From assembly GCA_016927755.1 (NCBI GenBank), contig JAFGLZ010000132.1:1-64000 (forward strand): a stretch of DNA of 64,000 nt. Reading direction: 5' to 3'. Positions 52,608 to 62,723 of the stretch are shown here, in pieces. This DNA is from Phycisphaerae bacterium (lineage in GTDB: Bacteria; Planctomycetota; Phycisphaerae; UBA1845; JAFGLZ01). A program made the position numbers and the translations under genes. Under the pieces are notes generated by a model that saw only the letters and a list, made by a program, of their open reading frames with translations, made no database searches and was not told where the DNA came from. How positions within the stretch are numbered: position 1 is the first letter of the stretch; each line of letters begins with the position of its first letter.

Positions 52608-53028
52608 CGTTATCACCCTCGCTCACCACGTAGCTTCGCGCGGTGTCCATGACGTCCTTTGGGACGCGAACCACTTTGCCTTGACTGTCCAGGATCGTGT
52701 GCAGGCTCTGACCGGTCGCGATGACGCGGCCGGTGCCCGTATCGAGAACCTCGTACGCGATCCAGATCCGCGCCCGTGTGACTTTGACCATTCGCGGCAC
52801 GATGCGGAGGATAGCATCATACCTTGCCTGGCCTCTGATCCGATAGGAAACCTCGAGCACGGCCAACCACTCGTCGTGCTGGATGTGGCTGGCGAAGGAA
52901 TGTCCGATCCCTCGGAACAGCTCCTCCCGCGCCCACTCAAAGAGGCGCGGGTAGTGCTGATGGTGGAGGAGCCCCATCCAGTCGGTGTCGGAGAACCTTA
53001 CGCGGTATTCGAAGACGGCTTGGCTCAT
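52591..53028 (-). CDS. Acyl-CoA thioesterase, 4HBT/YbgC type
   Basis: The hotdog-fold protein (145 residues) has the YbgC signature VRFSDTDWMGLLHHQHYPRLF with the catalytic aspartate (SDTD), and the central RIRGQARYDAILRI strand. It hydrolyses acyl-CoA or acyl-ACP thioesters. The ATG at 53028 is preferred; an ATG at 53058 adds ten residues. It is coupled to the EEP-family gene downstream. Confidence 0.85.
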   Translation of the reverse strand: MSQAVFEYRVRFSDTDWMGLLHHQHYPRLFEWAREELFRGIGHSFASHIQHDEWLAVLEVSYRIRGQARYDAILRIVPRMVKVTRARIWIAYEVLDTGTGRVIATGQSLHTILDSQGKVVRVPKDVMDTARSYVVSEGDNDVEAR

Positions 53029-53283
53029 GTCACCCTCGTCGCTGGTGCGCCGTAGCATCCATGCCTGGCCGGGGTCCGTCCGCGCGGGGTGAATCCCGCG
53101 GCTCGGGTTGCTTGGCTCGATGGGGCGCCGCGATTCGGCGGATACGCCCGATCCTGACCTAAGTCAGGCTACTGGGAATGGCCGGGCGGCCGCAAGTGTG
53201 TTAGACTATACATTTTAGGCAGCGGTAGGGCGCCCGCTGGCCGATCGTCCCGACCTTGATGAGGCCTCAGGAGAGCCGTATAG

Positions 53284-54999
53284 ATGCGACCCCCCCTTGC
53301 GCTGGTGACGATCTGCCTTTGCGCCGCCGCCGAATCCGTCGCGGCGGGTGAGGCCGGACTCACGATCGGGCCCCAGCACGAGCTGTTTCTAGACGACCGC
53401 GCGATCGACAAGACCGAACAGCTCTCTCGGCGCGTGGTCCCGGCCGTTAAGCACAAGGACAACCCTGTCTTGGTTGCCGACAGGCCGTGGGAGATGCAAG
53501 GGTTCGTCGCGTTTCCGTCGGTCTGCTACGACCCGCAGCGCAAGATCTTCCGGATGTGGTATCTGGTGTGCAACATTTGGTGGTCGCGCAACGGCGCTGC
53601 GACGACGGCCTCGGCACCGGCGACGACGACTTCGTCGCCAGCATCGGGTCCGACGACGGGACCGGCCTCGGCGCCGGCATCGAGTTCCGCGTCCGCGCCG
53701 GCGTCGGCACCCGCCTCCGCTCCGACCTCTGCATCGACCTCAGCACCAACGTCGATCCCGGCCACTCGAGCGACCTCCGCACCGGCCGTTGAGCCGGCCG
53801 CTTTAGCGTACTACCGCGGCAAGACCTCGGGCAACAAAGTCGGGGCCCTGCCGATGGAAGACAGCGCTTTCATCTGCTACGCCGAATCCGCCGACGGGCT
53901 GAAGTGGACCAAGCCGGAGCTAGGTCTGGTGGACTTTCAGGGCTCCAAGAAGAACAACATCCTGTTGCGCCATCGTGGCAGCCACTTCGACAGTTTCTCA
54001 GTCATCTTCCGCGCGGACTGGCCCAAACCCGAAGAGCGTTACGTTTTGATCGCCTTCGTCGGCACGTGGCCTTACGAGGCCAAGCAGATCGCCGAGCGGG
54101 GGCTCAAGTATGACGTCGCTCCCGGGCACTACGCGTACTTCTCCGCGGACGGCATCAACTGGAAGGCGCAGGGGGACAAGCCGGTGGTCGCGCTCTCGCT
54201 GGCGATGGACCGTACCACGTGGAGTTGGGACGCCAAGCGGAAGCTCTTCCTGGGCAACTGGAAGTGGTCGGAGAAGAACAAGCGGTGTCGCCGCCAGGCC
54301 GAGAGCCAGGACCTGGTCAATTGGTCGGCGCCTCGGACGATCCTCTTCCCCGACAACAACGACCCGCCCGACGCGGAGTTCTACGGACACTATGGGTTCG
54401 AGTACGGCAGCCAATACGTCGGGTGGTTAGAGGTCTATCGCCCCGGACCGGGAACGATCGATTTTCAGCTCGTGGGCAGCCGGGACGGGCAGAACTGGGA
54501 CCGCGTGGCCGACCGGGGCGCCCTCATCCCGCGCGGGGCGGAGGGCGCGTTCGACAGCACGATGATCTTCGCGCCCAGCAGCCCACCGATCGAGCAGGGC
54601 AACGAGCTGTGGATCTACTACGAGGGGTGCGGGCAGAAGCACGAGCATCCGGGCCCGCATCAGGCGGCGATCGGAATGGCTCGGATGAGGGAGGACGGGT
54701 TCGTGGCCGTGGAGGCCGGTGAGGCCCCGGGCAAGCTCATCACCAAGCCCCTGGTTCTTAAGGGCAGTCGGCTTTTCGCCAACGTGGACGCGTCAAAGGG
54801 CGAGTTCCGAGTCGAGGTGGTACAACCGGACGGCAAACCGCTGCCGGGATTCGAGGCGGCCAAGGCGCTGCCAACGACGGTCGACGGTGTCAACTCGCCG
54901 ATAAGCTGGCAGGGCGATCCGTCGCTGGCGCCAGGTCAGCCGCTCCGGCTAGTCTTTCACTTGAAGTCGGCCCGCCTCTATTCTATCTGGAGTCAGTAG
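53284..54999 (+). CDS. Secreted five-bladed-propeller glycosidase-like protein with a low-complexity insert
   Basis: The 571-residue product has a signal peptide (residues 1-21) and a GH32/GH43-like body (LFLDDRAIDKTEQLSRRV, FICYAESADGLKWTKPELG, SADGINWKAQGDKPV, DRTTWSWDAKRKLFLGNWKW, ELWIYYEGCGQKHEHPG). Residues about 106-172 are an almost pure Ala/Ser/Thr/Pro stretch placed between the first two blades, which looks like a disordered, perhaps glycosylated, loop. A C-terminal sandwich domain follows (about 475-571). No catalytic acid can be assigned. The substrate is unknown. Rhamnosidase and sugar porter genes follow. Confidence 0.7.
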   Translation: MRPPLALVTICLCAAAESVAAGEAGLTIGPQHELFLDDRAIDKTEQLSRRVVPAVKHKDNPVLVADRPWEMQGFVAFPSVCYDPQRKIFRMWYLVCNIWWSRNGAATTASAPATTTSSPASGPTTGPASAPASSSASAPASAPASAPTSASTSAPTSIPATRATSAPAVEPAALAYYRGKTSGNKVGALPMEDSAFICYAESADGLKWTKPELGLVDFQGSKKNNILLRHRGSHFDSFSVIFRADWPKPEERYVLIAFVGTWPYEAKQIAERGLKYDVAPGHYAYFSADGINWKAQGDKPVVALSLAMDRTTWSWDAKRKLFLGNWKWSEKNKRCRRQAESQDLVNWSAPRTILFPDNNDPPDAEFYGHYGFEYGSQYVGWLEVYRPGPGTIDFQLVGSRDGQNWDRVADRGALIPRGAEGAFDSTMIFAPSSPPIEQGNELWIYYEGCGQKHEHPGPHQAAIGMARMREDGFVAVEAGEAPGKLITKPLVLKGSRLFANVDASKGEFRVEVVQPDGKPLPGFEAAKALPTTVDGVNSPISWQGDPSLAPGQPLRLVFHLKSARLYSIWSQ

Positions 55000-55009
55000 T
55001 CGCCAGCGT

Positions 55010-58000
55010 CTACTCGACGATCTCGGCCTTGACGTTGTCGAATCTCGCCACGACGGCATCCCCCTTCTGTCGGGCCTGGCCGGTCACGGCGATCTGGATG
55101 CCCTCGTTCCAGCCGACCTTCACGCTGCCCACTTTCTTGTCGTCGAGGTAGAAGGTGACGTTCTCTCCGTCGTGAACGAGTTTCATGGTGTGCCGTCCGG
55201 CATCGGACGCCTTGGTCAGCTCGACGCCGTTACCGGTATGGCCGTCGGCGTTGTACGACCACGTGCCGACCTCGGTGTCCTGCGAGAACATGACGTGGTT
55301 GTTCGAATCCGCCCATAGCCACAGGCTCGTCCTGGCGCCCGAGCCTTTCGGCTCCAGAGCGACTCGATCGATCTGGACCTCTAGGCGCTTGCCCTTGGGG
55401 ACGTTGAAAGCGCCCTTCGACCTGAGCGTCTTGCCCGCCCAATAGTTCACGCCGGTGGCCCCGGAGAAGACGAGTTGCCCGTCGGCGACGCCGGCGGCGA
55501 TGCCCGAGGCGGCCACGCTCTCCAAGCCCAGGTCGATCAGGTCCCACTTGGCTGCGTTGATCTTGGCGGCGGAGAAGTCGTCGACGAGCTTGGTGATGAC
55601 GGGCGGCGCCGGTGGAAGGTTGTATGCCACGGCCGGGGGAGCGCCCACGCCGTGGGCGATGAACCTGAAGCTGCCGGCCCCCGTGCGGAAGGCCGCGAAG
55701 TCGCCTTCCATGCCGACGAAGGTCAGGCCTTCGGCGCTGTCGGCGTATCGTCCGTCCTTGACGAGGGTTCGTCCGCTCTCTGAGATCGCGAAGCCCTCGG
55801 CCCCGAACGTCGGGACGAGAATTCGCGCGGTCGTATTGGCGGGAATGGTGACCTGCATGTGCAGGTCGTTGTTCGTGCGCTGCCAGTTGCTGACGATGGG
55901 CCCGTAGACGCTCCAGACGCTCGCCTTGACCCACGCCAGCTCGCCCGCCGGCCTGGGGCAGATCCGGATCTCGTGGAAGCCCGGCTCGGTCATCAGGATG
56001 CCGGCGAGCGACTCGTAGTACCATTCACCGACGCTGCCCAGGCAGAAGTGGTTGCGCGAATTCATGCCCGGCCCGGCAGTGTCGCTGTTCCAGAGCTCCC
56101 AGACGGTGGTGGCGCCCTTCTTGACCATGTAGCCCCACGAGGGATACGTCGTCTGCTTTGCCAGGCGCCACGCGAGGTCGTGATAACCGCCGCCCGTCAG
56201 GACCGGATTGATGTACCCCGTGCCGAGGAAGCCCGTGCTCAGGTGGAACCGGCGTTTGACGACGTCATCGACGACGAGCTGCGTGACCGACTCGGTCCGA
56301 TGCGGCGGGACGACGCCGAAGAACAGCGGGAGGAGGTTGGCGTTCTGCGTGGCGCCCGGGTAGTTGCCGGTTGCCGTATCGAGGAACTTGGCGTTGAAGG
56401 CGTTTCGGATGTCGTTGGCTCGTTGCGCGTACTTGTCCGCGTCGGCGTCGCGCCCAATGGCCCGGGCCATCTTCGAGAGCAAGAGGCAGTCGTAATAGAA
56501 GTAGGCCGCGCTGATCGGCTTCTTCGGCGAGGGCACCACGGCGATCCAATCGCCATAGCCGTCCCGCTCGAAGAGGTTGCCCTGGCTGTGCTTGGTCATG
56601 TATTCGACCCAGCCAACCATGCAGTCGTAGTTCTCCTCGATGATACGCGTGTCGCCGTAGTGGCGATAGACGTGCCAGGGGACGATGACGCAGACGTCGC
56701 CCCAGGCGGGGCTTGCCGGCTTGGTGCTGTTGGTTGGATTGACGTCGCGGGTCGCGCCATCGGGGCCCTGGCAGTCGGCGATGTCGCGCATCCACTTGGT
56801 GTAGTACCGGGCGGTATCCAGATTCCAGCAGGAGGTGTTACAGAACATCTGGGCATCGCCCGTCCACCCGAGACGCTCGTCCCGCTGGGGACAGTCGGTC
56901 GGCACAGCCCAGAAGTTTCCGCGAGCGCCCCAAAGGATGCACTCCTGGAAACTGTTGAGCACGTCGTTGGAGCACTCGAACCGCCCGATCTGCGGCATCA
57001 CCGTGGAGACCATCCTGGCGAGGAGGGCGTCGTCGGCCGGCTTGCCGGGATACCCGGTGACCTCGGCATAGCGGAAGCCGTGATAGGTGAATTGGGGCTC
57101 CCAGACCTCGACCTGGCCGCCCTTGCAGACATAGACGTCGGTCGCTTTGGCACCCCTCAGGTTGGCGGTGTAGAACTTGCCGTCCTTCATGACTTCGGCG
57201 TGACGGATGGTGATCTTGTCGCCGGGGTTGCCTTTGACCTTCAAGCGGACCCAGCCGGTGAGGTTCTGACCGAAGTCGAAGACGTAGACACCGGGGTCGG
57301 ACTCCCAGACCTTGACGGCCGGCAGGTCCTGGATCGACTGGAGCGTACCCTTGGCCTGCGGCACGAGGTTGTCCACGGGCTGGTCGACCAGATCGACGTC
57401 GGCCCATGCCGCGTCGTCGAAGCCCGGCTCGTCCCACTCGGGCTTCTCGAGGCGAGCGTCGTAGGTTTGGCCATCGTAGATGGAGTCCCTGCTGATCGGG
57501 CTTACGCAGGTCTTCCAGGACGGATCGGTCACGATGAGCTGCGTCGAGCCGTCAGCGTATTCGATCGTGAGTTGCAGGATCATCCGGAGCGATTCGCGTC
57601 CGGGTTGATCTCGCTCGCCACCGATCCGACCATTCCACCAGCCGTTGGCGAGGATGGCCCCGACGGCGTTGGCGCCGTCCCGGAGCATCTCGGTCACGTC
57701 GTAGGTTTGATAGTGCACGCGCTTGTGAAACTGCGTCCAACCGGGGGTGAGCTTATCCCGTCCCACCTGCCGGTCGTTGAGGCGGAGCTCATAGGCTCCG
57801 AGCCCGCAGACGTGTGCGCGTGCCCGCCGGATCCGACGCGCGGGCTGACTCAGGGAGAACTCCTTGCGCATCATGACCGAACGGAGCATGCCCTTCTTGG
57901 CGGCCTTGACGCCGCCCCAGGGCTGGCAGCCGTACTCGCCGATGACGCCGGCCTTGACCCACGCGCTGTCGTCGAAGTCGGGGCTGGTCCAGTTGGGCGC

Positions 58001-58879
58001 CTCGCGGTCGGACGCCTTCCAGTCGGCCTCGGAGAGGACCCACATCGGCGCCTTGCCCTCGACGTCCACACACATGTCGAGCCTGAACCCACACGCGCTG
58101 CCTTCATTCCAGGGCGCTGCGGCGATGACGTTCTTGCCTGGACGGAGCTGCTCGGCGACCTGATAGTCACACACCTGCTGCCAGTCGTTCCCGCTACCGA
58201 TCTGCTTTCCGTTGACGAAGAGAGTGAACTTGTTGTCGGCCGTACAGCGGATGCGGGCCTGCTTGACTTTCTCGCCGGGCTTGAGCTCGAAGGCACGGCG
58301 GAGATAGACGGTCTGCTTGTCGCCCTTGGCGGTGGGGTGCCAGATCCACTTGCCGTACTTCCAGCCGCGGGGCTCTCCGGCGGCGGTCTGCTCCGTCGGC
58401 TTCGGATGGATCCAACGCGCCGACCAGTCGGCGGACTCGCGCAGGCCCATCTCGAACGTGGCGGGGATGCTGAATGACGAAGGGACGCCGTCGGCGTCCC
58501 AGGTTCGGACCTGCCAGAAGCACTGCTGGCCGCTACGGAGGGGGAACCCGCCGTACGGCACGTGGACGGACTGGTCGCTGACGACCTTGCCGCTGTCCCA
58601 CAGGTCAGCCTGCCCCGCCTTGAGCGTGGCGAGGCTGCCGGCCACGAGGATCTGATAGGCCGTCTGCCGCGCCCCGCGCCGCGTGTCGCTGACGTCCCAG
58701 CAGAACCTGGGTACCGTGGTGTCGACGGCGATCGGTTCCTTCTGGTACTCGCATCGGAGTCGCGCCGGCGCGCCCGACCTGCCGAAGGCCGCCTCGGGCA
58801 GCGCCGCCAGCCCCGCCGACACCAGCATGAGACACGCCGCCCAACTTGGGGTGATGATCGATCGGTTCGCCTTGGTCAT
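55010..58879 (-). CDS. Secreted alpha-L-rhamnosidase, GH78, with C-terminal lectin-like domain
   Basis: The 1289-residue enzyme has a signal peptide (LMLVSAGLAALPEAAFG), the Ig-like start RLRCEYQKEPIAVDTTVPRF, an extra jelly-roll insert (about residues 165-290; ARIRCTADNKFTLFVNGKQI), a second lectin-like domain (GLGAYELRLNDRQVGRDKLTPG) and the GH78 barrel with the classical catalytic block TDCPQRDERLGWTGDAQ. After about residue 1090 a separate laminin-G/concanavalin-like domain is added (LVDDFSAAKINAAKWDLIDL to ARFDNVKAEIV), probably carbohydrate-binding. The ATG at 58879 follows GAGGG. It is larger and more complete than the 30-33 kb copy. Confidence 0.88.
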   Translation of the reverse strand: MTKANRSIITPSWAACLMLVSAGLAALPEAAFGRSGAPARLRCEYQKEPIAVDTTVPRFCWDVSDTRRGARQTAYQILVAGSLATLKAGQADLWDSGKVVSDQSVHVPYGGFPLRSGQQCFWQVRTWDADGVPSSFSIPATFEMGLRESADWSARWIHPKPTEQTAAGEPRGWKYGKWIWHPTAKGDKQTVYLRRAFELKPGEKVKQARIRCTADNKFTLFVNGKQIGSGNDWQQVCDYQVAEQLRPGKNVIAAAPWNEGSACGFRLDMCVDVEGKAPMWVLSEADWKASDREAPNWTSPDFDDSAWVKAGVIGEYGCQPWGGVKAAKKGMLRSVMMRKEFSLSQPARRIRRARAHVCGLGAYELRLNDRQVGRDKLTPGWTQFHKRVHYQTYDVTEMLRDGANAVGAILANGWWNGRIGGERDQPGRESLRMILQLTIEYADGSTQLIVTDPSWKTCVSPISRDSIYDGQTYDARLEKPEWDEPGFDDAAWADVDLVDQPVDNLVPQAKGTLQSIQDLPAVKVWESDPGVYVFDFGQNLTGWVRLKVKGNPGDKITIRHAEVMKDGKFYTANLRGAKATDVYVCKGGQVEVWEPQFTYHGFRYAEVTGYPGKPADDALLARMVSTVMPQIGRFECSNDVLNSFQECILWGARGNFWAVPTDCPQRDERLGWTGDAQMFCNTSCWNLDTARYYTKWMRDIADCQGPDGATRDVNPTNSTKPASPAWGDVCVIVPWHVYRHYGDTRIIEENYDCMVGWVEYMTKHSQGNLFERDGYGDWIAVVPSPKKPISAAYFYYDCLLLSKMARAIGRDADADKYAQRANDIRNAFNAKFLDTATGNYPGATQNANLLPLFFGVVPPHRTESVTQLVVDDVVKRRFHLSTGFLGTGYINPVLTGGGYHDLAWRLAKQTTYPSWGYMVKKGATTVWELWNSDTAGPGMNSRNHFCLGSVGEWYYESLAGILMTEPGFHEIRICPRPAGELAWVKASVWSVYGPIVSNWQRTNNDLHMQVTIPANTTARILVPTFGAEGFAISESGRTLVKDGRYADSAEGLTFVGMEGDFAAFRTGAGSFRFIAHGVGAPPAVAYNLPPAPPVITKLVDDFSAAKINAAKWDLIDLGLESVAASGIAAGVADGQLVFSGATGVNYWAGKTLRSKGAFNVPKGKRLEVQIDRVALEPKGSGARTSLWLWADSNNHVMFSQDTEVGTWSYNADGHTGNGVELTKASDAGRHTMKLVHDGENVTFYLDDKKVGSVKVGWNEGIQIAVTGQARQKGDAVVARFDNVKAEIVE

Positions 58880-59352
58880 CTTGGGTTCCCTCACCTGTTG
58901 CTTGCCTGCTCAGAGACCTCCTGTCCGCCGAGACGCCCATCCGGTCCGTGGGCGGGCGGAATAGGGGTGCAATCTACCTGCGCTGGAGCGGGTTTGCAAA
59001 GGTTCGGGGGGCGGGGTCGGGGGCGTCCGTGGGATCGATTCAGGATGGCGTATTAGGTGTTGGTGGTAGCGGCGGGCACGATGCTCGCTCGCCAATCGCG
59101 CTGTCATACTAGGCTGCCTGCAACGAGGAATGAACGGTGCACGTCCTGGCGATCTGCAATGGGTGGCACATCGCTTCAGCGGCGGGGGGACTCGAATTCC
59201 CGTCTAGATTCCTATCGCTCACCTCTGAAGAGGTGGGGCATTTTATCTTCACTCCAGACGTGCGTCGAGCGCCGACCTGTGGGATTGTTGCACCCATTCT
59301 GGGTGCGAACGTACCCGTCTTGGGTTCAAGGGATCGGCTCGTTGATGCCAGG
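58880..59352. other. Intergenic region with several hairpins
   Basis: These 473 bases lie upstream of the rhamnosidase and downstream of the sugar porter. They contain CACCTC-TGAA-GAGGTG (59220-59235), GCACCC-ATTCT-GGGTGC (59290-59306) and ACCC-GTCTT-GGGT (about 59313-59325). The last two may terminate transcription of the porter. No protein gene is supported. Confidence 0.45.
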
Positions 59353-60732
59353 TCACTTGCGCCATGACGCGGCGATTTCCTCGAGGGTCCGGCCTTTGGT
59401 CTCTGGGAGCATGCGCCAGCCGAAGATGATGGCGAGGAGGCAGACGACGGTGAAGAGCCAGAAGGCCAGGGCGGGCGAGCCGATGGTTCGCTCGGAGAAG
59501 CCGGAAACCATGGGGAATAGCTGCGCGCCGCTGTAGATAGTGATCCATAGGAAGGTCGTGGTGATGGCGACGGCCTTGGCTCGGATTCGGGTGGGGAAGA
59601 TCTCGGACATCATGAGCCAGGGCAGCGGTCCGAGTGCCAGGCCGTGGGGGACGGTGCAGAGGACGATGACGAGCAGGACGATCGGGCCACTGAGCTGATA
59701 GTGGAACACGACGCCGGTCAGGGCGGTCACGAGGGCCATGAGCACCGAGCCGATGAGCCAGAGGGGTCTTCGTCCGAGGCGGTCGACGAGGGCGATGGCG
59801 ACGACGCCGATGACGCCCATGAAGCCGTAGGCAACGCCGAACTGGAGGATGGCTTGGGCGCGGTCATGGAGGCCGGATCGCTCGAAGAGGAGGGGGATGT
59901 ATCCGCCCATCATGCTCCATCCGGTCCAGTTGTTGAAGAAGGCGAGCAGGATTCCGATGAGGAGGGCGTAGCGGATTCCGGGTCTGAGGAGCTCGGCGAA
60001 TCCTCCGGGTTCTTGTTCGAGGGAGGTTCGGATTTCGTTCATCTCTTGTCGGGCGTATTCGGGGCCGTCGACGTTCGTGAGGACGTCCAGGGCTTCGTCG
60101 AAGCGGCCCTTTTCGGCGAGCCATCTGGGGCTGCGCGGCAGGAAGAAGAGGAAGACGACGAAGACGACGACGGCGGCCATCTCGGAGGCGAACATCCACC
60201 GCCAACTGACGGTGTCGGGGAGGGATCGGACGAGGACGTAGGCGATGAGGGGCGCGCAGACGCTGCCGACGATGATGGCCAACTGGTACATGAGTCCGAG
60301 CCTGCCACGTTTGGCGGGCGGGGCGACCTCGGCGATGTACATGGGAGAGGCAACGGAGCAGAGCCCGACGCCGACGCCGCCGACGATTCGGAAGATGTTC
60401 AGGACGGCAATGGTGGGCGCGGCGGCGGTCATGATGGCGCTGGCGGCCAGGAGGGCGGAGGCGACAATCATCGTGCGTTTTCTTCCCAGGGCGTCGCATA
60501 GCCAGGCGCCCAGGAACGGGCCGAAGATGCAGCCGATGGCGGCGCTGGCGGTGACGAAGCCCAGCTCGCTGTCGGAGAGATTGAACTGATCCCTGAGGAA
60601 GGTATTGGCTGCGCCGATGACAGCCAGGTCGAAGCCGAAGAGGAATCCGCCGACGGCGGCGACGAAGGCGATGACGAAGACGTAGAAGGTGCCTCTGGCG
60701 CCACGTGAGGCGTGCCGGCCTGGATCGTCCAT
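59353..60732 (-). CDS. MFS sugar porter
   Basis: The 459-residue protein has twelve predicted transmembrane helices and sugar porter signatures: GGFLFGFDLAVIGAA, DALGRKRTM, the PRSPRWLAEKGR loop after helix 6, DRLGRRPLW and the terminal PETKGRTLEEI. It imports a sugar by proton symport. The start at 60732 has GGGAG five bases upstream. Its location next to the rhamnosidase and propeller genes suggests uptake of released rhamnose or another monosaccharide. Confidence 0.9.
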   Translation of the reverse strand: MDDPGRHASRGARGTFYVFVIAFVAAVGGFLFGFDLAVIGAANTFLRDQFNLSDSELGFVTASAAIGCIFGPFLGAWLCDALGRKRTMIVASALLAASAIMTAAAPTIAVLNIFRIVGGVGVGLCSVASPMYIAEVAPPAKRGRLGLMYQLAIIVGSVCAPLIAYVLVRSLPDTVSWRWMFASEMAAVVVFVVFLFFLPRSPRWLAEKGRFDEALDVLTNVDGPEYARQEMNEIRTSLEQEPGGFAELLRPGIRYALLIGILLAFFNNWTGWSMMGGYIPLLFERSGLHDRAQAILQFGVAYGFMGVIGVVAIALVDRLGRRPLWLIGSVLMALVTALTGVVFHYQLSGPIVLLVIVLCTVPHGLALGPLPWLMMSEIFPTRIRAKAVAITTTFLWITIYSGAQLFPMVSGFSERTIGSPALAFWLFTVVCLLAIIFGWRMLPETKGRTLEEIAASWRK

Positions 60733-61301
60733 GGTGTCTCCCTTGGCCCCCGATCGGTGTGCAAAGGTAGCTGAAATCACCAACGGGTGTCCAGGATGGC
60801 CGGGTCGCCAACCAGATCCCTCAGCACCGCCAAGGAATCCTACCATCGGCTAGGCTTTACGAGGAGTGACGCGGCTTGGGTGCCGAGGGGGTGTTCTGCC
60901 TTGCCAGGATGGGCGCTCCCGCTCCCAGCGACGGCATGCTCATGACTGGGGAAACAGGCTTGGAGATAATCCATGCCATAAGGCGAATTAAGCTCCCGTT
61001 CTTCACTGCAATGCTGAGCTTCTCTTCTCGCCGTCACGCGGGAGAATTCCCAACAGTCCTATCCATATTCAGGTTGCCCTCAAGATCTAAAATGCTTCCT
61101 ATTAAGGCCTTACATTTCAGAATCTCGGCAGGCGAGGCCTGATCCGCGAAATGCCAAAGACGTGAGTATCTCCTTGAAACACATCGATCAATGCGCCTAT
61201 GACTTCTCAGACGCCATGACTTAACAGTTCTTTGGGGAATTCTGGGCTCGCCTGAGACACTATCGCCGACGCAGGTAGGGTCTGCGGAGGAGGGACGTTC
61301 G
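60733..61301. other. 569-base divergent intergenic region before the polysaccharide cluster
   Basis: The part from about 60950 to 61250 is noticeably AT-richer than its surroundings and has no recognisable gene on either strand; a 100-codon minus frame (61034-61336) has no features. It should contain promoters for the sugar porter and the sugar transferase. I could not pick out a convincing one. Confidence 0.4.
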
Positions 61302-62723
61302 ATGCCCCAGAGGAGAATAGCAACTTGGACAGCCATGTCGCTGGCGGTGCTGTTCGTCTATCTGGCCGTCGAGTTGCTCGGGACGCCAAACGACGCAGTG
61401 ACTGGAGCAGGGGTCTCAGGTGTCGGACGTGTCGCGGGCGGTCCGTTTTTCGTGTTTCCTGGGGTGGCCGCCGGAATAGTCGCATTGATCGTCACCCACA
61501 TCTTCTGGCTGTCGCGGGTTAATCCCTATGATGTCAATCGGCTACGAAGGGGCGCGGGACTGGCGTTGCCTTCATTCGCGGCGGGACTGATCGGTTCGGT
61601 CGCGTCCTTCTCTCTGATCACAGCGGCCATTCCGTACTATCTGCCGCAGGTGGTCCCAGTGGCCCGCCCCGACTACGTCAGCGTGGCTGCGGTGGGAACT
61701 GCGGCTGTGGCCCTCTGGCGAGGGTTGCTAGTGTACATCCGGCAGTGGGCGGACGCCGAGCCCACGAGGATCCTGGTCGTCGGCACGGGTACCGGTGCCC
61801 GCAGCGCTGCCGAGGAGATCCATACTTACTCGCGGTATCACCATGAGGTGATCGGATTCGTCGCGGAAAGGGACGAGACAGTCGGCGATCCCTATCCTTA
61901 CCTGGGTGAGACGGGGAGGCTGCCTGAAATCGTCAGGAAGCACCGGATTGACGAGATCCTTGTGATCGGGGAGATGCTCGCCCAGTCGTCGCACCGGCTC
62001 CTAGATATCATTCGCGCGTGTGACGAGACACGGGCCCGGGCATACATTCTGCCAAGTCTCTACGAGTCGATGATGGGCAGGCTCCACCTGTGTCGCATCG
62101 GAGGCGTGCCGTTGGTGGAGTTGAAGGCACGACCGATCTCAGCGAGTTATCTGGCCGTCAAACGGATGATGGACGTCGTCGTAAGCCTGATCGGGCTGTT
62201 CCTGGCCCTGCCGATCTTGCTGGTAGCGGCAGTGGCGGTCAAGTTCGACTCGCCCGGTCCCGTCTTCTATCGGCAAGTCCGGATGGGCCGGGGGGGGCGC
62301 AAGTTTACGTTGACGAAGCTGAGGACGATGCGGGTGGACGCGGAGAAGTACACGGGCCCGGTATGGGCGTCGAAGAACGATCCTCGCGTCACGGGAGTTG
62401 GCAGGTTTCTTCGCAGCAAGCGGATCGACGAGATTCCCCAACTGTGGAACGTGCTGAAGGGCGACATGAGCCTGGTCGGGCCTCGTCCCGAGCGGCCGTT
62501 CTTCTACGAGGAGTTCTCCAAGGACCTACCGCTTTTCCCGTTGCGGCTTCGTGTGAAGCCGGGGCTCACCGCGCTATCTCACGTGTGGGGCCGGTATGAC
62601 TCCACGCCGGGCGACCGGTTGCGTTACGACCTCGTGTACATGAGCAACGTCTCCCTCTGGACGGACGTCAGGGTCCTGTGCGAGACCGCGCGGATCGTCC
62701 TGACGGGAGAAGGGGCGCAGTGA
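61302..62723 (+). CDS. Polyprenyl glycosylphosphotransferase (exopolysaccharide initiating enzyme)
   Basis: The 473-residue protein has four to five N-terminal transmembrane helices, a nucleotide-binding-like middle domain (RILVVGTGTGARSAAEEI) and the sugar transferase domain (KRMMDVVVSLIGLFLALP, GPVFYRQVRMGRGG, FTLTKLRTM, IDEIPQLWN, SLVGPRPERPFFYEEF). It is the second such enzyme in the window but differs clearly from the one at 13.7-15.2 kb. It starts at an ATG after GGAGGAGGG. It is followed by a glycosyltransferase, so it opens a surface polysaccharide cluster. Confidence 0.9.
   Translation: MPQRRIATWTAMSLAVLFVYLAVELLGTPNDAVTGAGVSGVGRVAGGPFFVFPGVAAGIVALIVTHIFWLSRVNPYDVNRLRRGAGLALPSFAAGLIGSVASFSLITAAIPYYLPQVVPVARPDYVSVAAVGTAAVALWRGLLVYIRQWADAEPTRILVVGTGTGARSAAEEIHTYSRYHHEVIGFVAERDETVGDPYPYLGETGRLPEIVRKHRIDEILVIGEMLAQSSHRLLDIIRACDETRARAYILPSLYESMMGRLHLCRIGGVPLVELKARPISASYLAVKRMMDVVVSLIGLFLALPILLVAAVAVKFDSPGPVFYRQVRMGRGGRKFTLTKLRTMRVDAEKYTGPVWASKNDPRVTGVGRFLRSKRIDEIPQLWNVLKGDMSLVGPRPERPFFYEEFSKDLPLFPLRLRVKPGLTALSHVWGRYDSTPGDRLRYDLVYMSNVSLWTDVRVLCETARIVLTGEGAQ

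Noticed and set aside
59165-59260. tRNA-like T-arm on the minus strand (GGGAATTCGAGTCCC)
   Set aside because: A T-loop-like hairpin is present, but no matching 5' acceptor strand, D-arm or anticodon stem can be drawn, and the next hairpin is a simple palindrome.
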